From NCBI GenBank assembly GCA_902497035.1, contig CABVDL010000090.1, positions 1 through 10,601 of the forward strand: a stretch of 10,601 nt of DNA, read 5' to 3'. The stretch's first letter is position 1. Each line of letters opens with the position of its first letter. The notes under the pieces are model-generated. The model ran no database searches, was not told the DNA's origin, and was given only the letters and a program-made list of their open reading frames with translations. This DNA comes from an uncultured Prevotella sp. GTDB lineage: Bacteria > Bacteroidota > Bacteroidia > Bacteroidales > Bacteroidaceae. The position numbers and the translations under genes are program-made. Positions 1 to 4,652 of this stretch are shown here, one piece after another.

Positions 1-173
1 TGGTGCCGGCCACCAGCCGCCGGTATGAACGCGTATCCAACCGCCGGTATGAACGCGTACCCTGCCGCCAGTAGCAAGGCGTGGCCTGCGCAAGTGCGGA
101 TGCTGCAGGAATTGCCATACCAAGGGCTGGTGGCCGGCACCAGGCCGGCCACTACACCAATACCCAAGGGCTG
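1..173. repeat. GC-rich intergenic repeat cluster, cut by the left window edge
   Basis: This stretch lies downstream of the permease gene and holds no convincing gene. A 19-bp unit (CCGCCGGTATGAACGCGTA) occurs at 17-35 and 41-59, and a degenerate third copy starts at 65, so the period is 24 bp. Around it a perfect 16-bp inverted repeat pairs 1-16 with 127-142. A further 7-bp hairpin (TGGCCGG/CCGGCCA) sits at 131-151. A second direct repeat, ATACCAAGGGCTG, is at 117-129 with a near copy at 160-173. One plus-strand frame is open from base 1 to a TGA at 187-189 and would encode an 8-residue repeat (AGMNAYPT-like). The opposite strand is also open across the repeats because the period is a multiple of three, so the open frame is weak evidence for a protein. 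The best reading is a dispersed intergenic repeat or palindromic element. Confidence 0.6.
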
Positions 174-201
174 CGGCCTTTCAGCATGAATGGAAACCTG
201 A

Positions 202-1443
202 TTATTTGTCAGCCTGGCTGAGCAACCGGCGGCTGAAAGAGCGCACAGGATACCACACGGCAAGCCATCCGGCAATAATGACCGTGACAAACACTATCAA
301 CACGTCAAAGTAATGGACGCTGACGGGATAGGCATTGACAATAAACGTGCCGTCGGCATCACCCATGCGCACCAGGCCAAACTGCTGCTGCAACAGGCAA
401 AGCAGCAGACCGGCGGCTATGCCAGCCACCGCGCCGATGACAGTGATGAGCCGCCCCTCAAGCATAAACACACGCGTGATGTCACGGTCTGTGGCGCCTA
501 AGTTGCGCAGCGTGACCACATCGTCCTTCTTGTCGATGATGAGCATCGACAGCGACCCGATGATGTTGAAGCAGGCCACGACAAGGATGAACGTGAGGAA
601 CAGGTAAGCCATGAACTTCTCAATGTTCATGATCTTGAACGTGTCCTGCTGCTGCTCGTAGCGGTCAAGCACCTGGTATTTCGTACCCGCTATCTGTTGC
701 ATGCGGCGTTTCACGGCATCGAAGTCAGACCCGGGCTTCAGCCGGAGCTCAAGCGCCGACAGCTGTCCCTCACGGTCGAAGAGCCTGCGGGCAAAGCTTA
801 TGCCCGTGAGAATATAATTCTTGTCGTACTTGCTCTGGTTGACGGCAAAGACGACACCTGTGGACAGCAGGGAGTCGACGACAAAGCCGTCCTCGGGGTT
901 GCTCATGTCAAGCTGCCCCTGACGGCGCGGCGCATAAATGCGCAGATAGCCGTCCCAGCGCGCGCCGGTGCCAAGCTGTGAGGCCAGACGTATACCGGGC
1001 GTTCCATAGTCGAGGTTGGCCGTATGCAGCTCAAAGCGCCCGTCGCCATAGAGTATCTCGGTGATATGCGTCAGGTCGGGAAAATTGTCATCCACACCCA
1101 TCACGTTGACCATGGCCTGACGGTCTTTGAACACGGCCAGCGCCATATCCTGCAACGTCTCAGTCGCCACCTCAACCTCAGGCTGACGGCGGATTTGCGT
1201 CAGAATGGGGTCGTTGGCCGGAGCGGTCTTGCCCCTCACAGGCACCACCTTCAGCTGCGGGTCAAAATTGGTGAAAAATCCGGCCACCAGGTCCTGAAAG
1301 CCGTTGAAAACAGAAAGCACGACGACAAGCGCCGTCGTTGCCACGGCCACGCCGACGACAGATATCAGGGAGATAATGTTGATGGCGTGCGTCTTCTTCT
1401 TTGAAAACAGATAGCGACGCGCAATGAAGAAGGGAAAGTTCAT
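202..1443 (-). CDS. LolC/LolE-type ABC transporter permease (FtsX/MacB fold)
   Basis: Inner membrane permease of the FtsX-like family, 413 residues, typical LolC/LolE length. The N-terminus reads MNFPFFIARRYL, and a first transmembrane helix follows at about residues 22-48 (NIISLISVVGVAVATTALVV). A large periplasmic domain of roughly 220 residues comes next. Three more helices follow: about 275-300 (LFLTFILVVACFNIIGSL), about 330-352 (ITVIGAVAGIAAGLLL) and about 380-400. The family hallmark of a cytoplasmic loop followed by an EGR helix is seen as VVTLRNLGATDRDITRVFML then EGRLI. Known family members work with the LolD ATPase to release lipoproteins from the inner membrane. No ATPase or second permease gene is in the window, so function rests on family resemblance. 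It starts 48 bp after rbfA and is probably the last gene of the same transcription unit. A macrolide-export-like MacB role is less likely because no fused ATPase is present. Confidence 0.88.
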   Translation of the reverse strand: MNFPFFIARRYLFSKKKTHAINIISLISVVGVAVATTALVVVLSVFNGFQDLVAGFFTNFDPQLKVVPVRGKTAPANDPILTQIRRQPEVEVATETLQDMALAVFKDRQAMVNVMGVDDNFPDLTHITEILYGDGRFELHTANLDYGTPGIRLASQLGTGARWDGYLRIYAPRRQGQLDMSNPEDGFVVDSLLSTGVVFAVNQSKYDKNYILTGISFARRLFDREGQLSALELRLKPGSDFDAVKRRMQQIAGTKYQVLDRYEQQQDTFKIMNIEKFMAYLFLTFILVVACFNIIGSLSMLIIDKKDDVVTLRNLGATDRDITRVFMLEGRLITVIGAVAGIAAGLLLCLLQQQFGLVRMGDADGTFIVNAYPVSVHYFDVLIVFVTVIIAGWLAVWYPVRSFSRRLLSQADK

Positions 1444-1491
1444 TACAATGTCAAATATTTAAGATGAAATCAGACACGGCTGCCCCCGCGG

Positions 1492-1830
1492 CTATCCTTT
1501 CTTGAGCAGTTCATCGATATGGTCGATGTAGTCGAGGCTGTCGTCGATGAAGAAGCGCAGCTCCGGGATGATACGCAGCTGATTGTGCACCCTGCGGCCC
1601 AGCTCATAGCGGATGCTCTTCTCGTTGGCACGGATGTTGGCGATGAGCTCCTCCGACTTCTCAGAGGGGAAGATGCTGAGGTAAGCCGTGCAGATGCTGA
1701 GGTCGGGGCTGATGCGCACACGGGTCACGCTGACCAGTATGCCACGCGTGCTGCGGGTCTGACTCTGGAATATCTCGGCAAGCTCCTTCTGGAGCAGCCG
1801 CGAGATGCGGTTTTGTCTTGTTTCTTGCAT
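1492..1830 (-). CDS. rbfA: 30S ribosome-binding factor A
   Basis: RbfA binds the 30S subunit and assists late maturation of the 16S rRNA 5' end, including growth at low temperature. The 112-residue length fits the family's KH-like single domain. Visible family motifs are the N-terminal helix RQNRISRLLQKELAEIF, the strand VSVTRVRISPDLS followed by A-YLSIF, and the C-terminal LRFFIDDSLDYIDHIDELL. The start at 1830 gives MQETRQNRI, the usual N-terminus, and there is no competing upstream start. It lies 74 bp after murI, with a strong hairpin in the gap, and 48 bp before the permease. A minus-strand reading frame in another register (1470-1721) is a shadow and lacks family motifs. Confidence 0.95.
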   Translation of the reverse strand: MQETRQNRISRLLQKELAEIFQSQTRSTRGILVSVTRVRISPDLSICTAYLSIFPSEKSEELIANIRANEKSIRYELGRRVHNQLRIIPELRFFIDDSLDYIDHIDELLKKG

Positions 1831-1855
1831 AATGGTAGTGTTTTATGGAGGCGTT

Positions 1856-1895
1856 CTCAGCCGCGCAGCCCTAAGGGCGACGGCTGAGGCCTCAG
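1856..1895 (-). other. Two-tier hairpin in the murI-rbfA gap
   Basis: CTCAGCCG (1856-1863) pairs perfectly with CGGCTGAG (1881-1888). Inside it GCCC (1868-1871) pairs with GGGC (1875-1878) around a 3-nt loop. A 12-bp perfect palindrome, CTGAGGCCTCAG (1884-1895), overlaps the outer arm and could compete with it. On the minus-strand transcript the hairpin is followed by AACGCCTCC rather than a U-run, so it does not look like an ordinary intrinsic terminator. It may be an mRNA processing or stability structure that tunes rbfA relative to murI. That role is inference; the pairing is directly visible. Confidence 0.5.
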
Positions 1896-1904
1896 TTTGG
1901 TTAC

Positions 1905-2768
1905 TTAGTCGACAGGACTCAGCTCTACATGCTCCACGTCAACGTCCTTGTGGAGGAAGACCGTGGCGCTCTTCTTGAATTTGTCAGGGTTCTCGGTGGT
2001 GTAATACTTCACCGTGCCGCCCTTAGTGAGGCGCCTGTTCATGTCGTCGTGGCGACGCAGATAGTCGCGGAGGCTCGTGGCCACGTATTCACCCTGAGGT
2101 ACGATGCGCACGCCGGGCTGCGTATATTTCAATATCTTCGGCATAAGCAATGGGAAATGCGTACAACCGAGAATGATGGTGTCGATGTCTGGGTCCTTTT
2201 TCATGAGCTGGTCAATACGCTTCTTGACAAAGTAGTCAGCGCCCGGCGAGTCGGCCTCATCGTACTCGACGAGCGGCACCCAGAACGGGCAGGCCTGGCC
2301 CGTAACCTTAATGTCGGGCCACAGCTTGGCTATCTCCAGCTCGTAGCTCCGGCTTTTCACCGTACCCTCGGTGGCCAGCAGGCCGACATGATTGTTGCGG
2401 GTGAGGCGGCCGATAATCTCAGCCGTAGGACGGATGACACCCAACACGCGCCGGTTAGGGTCCCACTGCGCCAGATCGTTCTGCTGAATGGAGCGCAGCG
2501 CCTTGGCCGACGCGGTGTTGCAGCCAAGGATGACGAGCTGGCAACCCATCTCAAAGAGTTTCAATACAGCCTCGCGCGTGAACTCATAGACTACGTCGAA
2601 CGAGCGCGGGCCGTATGGCGCGCGGGCGTTGTCGCCAAGGTAGATGAAATCATACTGCGGCAGCAGCTGGCGTATGCCATGCAGGATGGTGAGGCCGCCG
2701 TAGCCGCTGTCAAAGACACCGATAGGCCCCGGAGCCTGCGGCAATTGGGGTGAATGTGATTCTGGCAT
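1905..2768 (-). CDS. murI: Glutamate racemase
   Basis: Interconverts L- and D-glutamate in the cytoplasm, supplying D-Glu for the peptidoglycan stem peptide. The protein has 287 residues, slightly longer than average because of a Pro/His-rich N-terminal extension of about 14 residues and a C-terminal tail. All key motifs are present: IGVFDSGYGGLT with Asp20-Ser21, YLGDNARAPYG at about 43-53, the first catalytic cysteine in GCNTAS (Cys83), and the second in GCTHFP (Cys202) followed by His204. The family segment before the second cysteine is seen as ACPFWVPLVE (159-168). It follows the third ompH gene by 45 bp, as in other Bacteroidales, and a hairpin occupies that gap. The start at 2768 is the only ATG upstream of the first motif. 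Confidence 0.97.
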   Translation of the reverse strand: MPESHSPQLPQAPGPIGVFDSGYGGLTILHGIRQLLPQYDFIYLGDNARAPYGPRSFDVVYEFTREAVLKLFEMGCQLVILGCNTASAKALRSIQQNDLAQWDPNRRVLGVIRPTAEIIGRLTRNNHVGLLATEGTVKSRSYELEIAKLWPDIKVTGQACPFWVPLVEYDEADSPGADYFVKKRIDQLMKKDPDIDTIILGCTHFPLLMPKILKYTQPGVRIVPQGEYVATSLRDYLRRHDDMNRRLTKGGTVKYYTTENPDKFKKSATVFLHKDVDVEHVELSPVD

Positions 2769-2787
2769 AATAAAGAGACTTTAAAGA

Positions 2788-2806
2788 GCCGCTGAACGGC
2801 AGCGGC
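2788..2806 (-). terminator. GC-rich terminator-like hairpin between ompH3 and murI
   Basis: GCCGCTG (2788-2794) and CAGCGGC (2800-2806) form a perfect 7-bp stem with a 5-nt loop. On the minus-strand transcript it starts 7 nt after the ompH3 stop codon and is followed by TCTTTAAAGTCTCTTTATT and then the murI ATG. The following U-content is moderate and broken, so termination would be partial at most. It may attenuate read-through into murI or protect the upstream mRNA 3' end. Confidence 0.4.
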
Positions 2807-2813
2807 AAGCTGC

Positions 2814-3434
2814 CTACTGTGCGGCGCGCAGCACGGCATCGGTGACGTCCATGCCAAGGGCAGGGTTGAGCCAGGGCGCGGCGTTGTTGTCAGTGTTGAG
2901 GACGAAAGCCAGTCCAAGGCGCAGGCCTACCTGGCCGATGGCGGCGTCAATCTTCTTGCGGACGGGTGCCAGTGCATCGGCCTCAGCCTGCTTGAGCAAC
3001 TGGAGAGCCTTCTCCTTAAAGGCAAGGTTCTTTTCCATGAGTTCCTGCAACTCGGCCTGCCGCTTCTGGAGAATTGTCGGTGCCAGGCTGCGCTGGTCCT
3101 GCAGGAAGAACTCATACTTTGTGTTGAACTCATCCTCGACCCGCTTCATCTCAGCGTCGTAGTTTTCCTTCAGACTCTTAAGATTGCGGCAGGCAATGGC
3201 ATAGTCGGGCAGGCGATGCATCACGGTGTCGTAGCTCAGGTAACCGAACCGCAAGGCCTGCGCCTCGGCAGCCGACGCATGTGTCCCGCCATCCTGCCGG
3301 GTGTCAACGGACTGGGGCCGTGCCGGCTCTGAGAGAGGCTGTGAGACCGAAGGCTGCGGCATCTCGTCAACACTTTGGGCAAAGCCCACCACGGCCGGAG
3401 CCATGAGCGCAAGCGCGATAGTCAATCTTTTCAT
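2814..3434 (-). CDS. Third OmpH/Skp-family periplasmic protein, with Pro/Ser-rich linker
   Basis: Predicted periplasmic chaperone-like protein of the OmpH/Skp family, 206 residues. I start it at 3434 because MKRLTIALALMAPAVVGFAQ is a clean signal peptide. The longer GTG-started frame from 3500 would put 22 non-signal residues in front and run through a structured leader. After the signal comes a linker of about 40 residues rich in Pro, Ser and Gln, then the OmpH core opening with RFGYLSYDTVMHRLPDYA. A charged coiled-coil stretch spans about residues 80-155 (LQKRQAELQELMEKNLAFKE inside it). The C-terminal strand module is GLAFVLNTDNNAAPWLNPAL. It shares family layout with the two genes upstream but is clearly diverged. 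Skp proteins escort unfolded outer membrane proteins towards BamA, encoded upstream in the same block. It sits 93 bp after ompH2, and that gap contains alternative RNA stems. Confidence 0.88.
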   Translation of the reverse strand: MKRLTIALALMAPAVVGFAQSVDEMPQPSVSQPLSEPARPQSVDTRQDGGTHASAAEAQALRFGYLSYDTVMHRLPDYAIACRNLKSLKENYDAEMKRVEDEFNTKYEFFLQDQRSLAPTILQKRQAELQELMEKNLAFKEKALQLLKQAEADALAPVRKKIDAAIGQVGLRLGLAFVLNTDNNAAPWLNPALGMDVTDAVLRAAQ

Positions 3435-3458
3435 GTTGTGACGGATATATACCATAAA

Positions 3459-3512
3459 AGGTGAGACCCCGTTTTGGAGAGACCTCACCTGTCTCTCCAC
3501 GTCAATGGAGAG
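3459..3512 (-). promoter_or_regulatory. Leader with mutually exclusive stems before ompH3 (candidate attenuator or pseudoknot)
   Basis: Read on the minus strand, the gap between ompH2 and ompH3 contains five short segments in order: CTCTCCA (3512-3506), TGGAGAGAC (3499-3491), AGGTGAG (3490-3484), GTCTCTCCA (3483-3475) and CTCACCT (3465-3459). Segment 2 pairs perfectly over 9 bp with segment 4, leaving segment 3 as the exact 7-nt loop. Segment 3 pairs perfectly over 7 bp with segment 5. Segment 1 pairs perfectly over 7 bp with segment 2. Stem 2:4 therefore excludes stem 1:2. The 3:5 pairing either makes a pseudoknot with 2:4 or a separate hairpin alongside 1:2. The last segment ends 24 nt before the ompH3 ATG and is followed by TTTATGG. 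No known riboswitch class is recognised. Confidence 0.5.
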
Positions 3513-3527
3513 TAATGGAAATCATGA

Positions 3528-4022
3528 TTACTTCATCTTGGAAATCTCGGCCTGCACCTTCGAGGTCACGTCCTCGACGTTGGTGCCGGTATATACGGCT
3601 GCGCCGTCCTCAAAGATGAACGTATAGCCGCCAGCCTTGCCAACGTTGTTGATGGCGTTGCGCACCTTGGTAAGAACCGGCTGCATGAGCTCCTGCTGCT
3701 TCTTCTGCAGGGCCTGCTGGTTGTCCTGATAGGTCTGCTGGATTTTCTGGTAAAGCGTCTGCAGCTCCTGCTCCTTCTGCTTCTGGGCAGTGGCATTCAT
3801 GGTGCTCTTGCCCTGCTCATAGGCGTCGCTCTGACGCTGCAGCTCGTCCTGCATGCTCTTTAGGTCGTTTTGATAGGTCTTCGACTGAGCCTCGAGCTCG
3901 CCGTTAATCTTGGCAATCTCGGGCAGGGCCTGCATGATGTTCTGGGTGTTGACAGTGCCGAACTTCTGTGCGAAAGTGGCTAAAGGAGCCATCAGCATCA
4001 ACATTAAAACTAACTTCTTCAT
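3528..4022 (-). CDS. ompH: OmpH/Skp-family periplasmic chaperone (second copy)
   Basis: Periplasmic chaperone-like protein of 164 residues, the usual family length. The signal peptide is MKKLVLMLMLMAPLATFAQ, cut near residue 18-19. The mature protein opens with KFGTVNTQNIMQALPEIAKI, the standard OmpH start. A Gln/Lys-rich coiled coil follows at about residues 38-125 (for example KQKEQELQTLYQKIQQTYQD). A short closing module ends it (YTFIFEDGAAVYTGTNVEDV). Skp trimers hold unfolded outer membrane proteins with such coiled-coil arms, and BamA encoded upstream is the likely destination. The preceding gap (4023-4100) is 78 bp and very AT-rich. I see no good match to the Bacteroidota promoter there, though a weak internal promoter is possible. 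Confidence 0.93.
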   Translation of the reverse strand: MKKLVLMLMLMAPLATFAQKFGTVNTQNIMQALPEIAKINGELEAQSKTYQNDLKSMQDELQRQSDAYEQGKSTMNATAQKQKEQELQTLYQKIQQTYQDNQQALQKKQQELMQPVLTKVRNAINNVGKAGGYTFIFEDGAAVYTGTNVEDVTSKVQAEISKMK

Positions 4023-4100
4023 TGTCTTTAATTGATTTATTTGTTATTGATTTCTACCTTGTAAACGAACAGCGCAATATGCTTGTCGTCTTAAAAAATT

Positions 4101-4640
4101 CTATCTTCCGTACCCGAGCTTTGACAGCACCTCGTTCGAGATGTCTATCTTGGGCGAGCCAAAGATGATGGCGGTGTCGGAGGCGCGGTCAAGCACGAGA
4201 CTGTAGCCGCGCAGCTCGGAGATTTCCTTCACGGCATTGTAAATTTCCTCCTGAATGGGCGACATGAGGCTCTCACGCTTCTTAAAGAGCTCTCCCTCCG
4301 GGCCAAAGTACTTCTGCTTCAGCTCGGCAGCCTCCTTTTCTTTCTGCATGATCTGCTCCTGCTTGGCCTTCTTCTGCTCCTGCGAGAGGAATACCACCTC
4401 GTTCTGGTAGTTCTTGTACATCGTCGAGGCCTCGGTATTGAGTGCCTCCACCTCGGCCTGCCACTTCTTGCTCACCTGGTTGAGCTGTTCGTTGGCACGC
4501 TCGTAAGCTGGGATGTTCTTCAACACATACTCCATATCGATGAGCGCGAACTTCTGCGCATGGGCTTTCGCCGGAGCGATGGCCATGAGACAGAGCGTCA
4601 ACAGGCTGACTGCAAGAGCCTTGAAATATTGTCTTTTCAT
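4101..4640 (-). CDS. ompH: OmpH/Skp-family periplasmic chaperone (first copy, next to bamA)
   Basis: Periplasmic chaperone-like protein of 179 residues. It has a signal peptide (MKRQYFKALAVSLLTLCLMA then IAPAKAHAQ, cut near residue 28) and a mature start KFALIDMEYVLKNIPAYERA. A long Glu/Lys/Gln coiled coil spans about residues 45-125, including LSQEQKKAKQEQIMQKEKEA. The closing module is GYSLVLDRASDTAIIFGSPK and ends KLGYGR. It begins only 12 bp after bamA, so the two are almost certainly co-transcribed and the product probably serves BamA directly. It resembles the second copy in layout but has a longer hinge (KYFGPEGELFKKRESL) between coiled coil and C-terminal module. Confidence 0.94.
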   Translation of the reverse strand: MKRQYFKALAVSLLTLCLMAIAPAKAHAQKFALIDMEYVLKNIPAYERANEQLNQVSKKWQAEVEALNTEASTMYKNYQNEVVFLSQEQKKAKQEQIMQKEKEAAELKQKYFGPEGELFKKRESLMSPIQEEIYNAVKEISELRGYSLVLDRASDTAIIFGSPKIDISNEVLSKLGYGR

Positions 4641-4652
4641 TGTTGTTGATTT

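Noticed and set aside
1..189. Partial plus-strand protein with 8-residue AGMNAYP repeats
   Set aside because: The opposite strand is also open through the repeats, the DNA is full of palindromes, and no start, domain or coding signature is visible. It is better explained as intergenic repeat DNA.
1929..2753. Plus-strand open frame of 274 codons opposite murI
   Set aside because: It lies almost entirely antisense to a gene with intact racemase motifs. It shows no recognisable domain and is explained by the codon bias of murI.
3435..3500. Upstream GTG start for ompH3 at 3500 giving 228 residues
   Set aside because: It would place 22 residues ahead of a clean signal peptide and translate through the paired leader segments. 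The ATG at 3434 is far better.
4023..4100. Separate promoter for ompH2 in the AT-rich gap
   Set aside because: I could not find a TAnnTTTG element with a correctly spaced TTG on the minus strand there.
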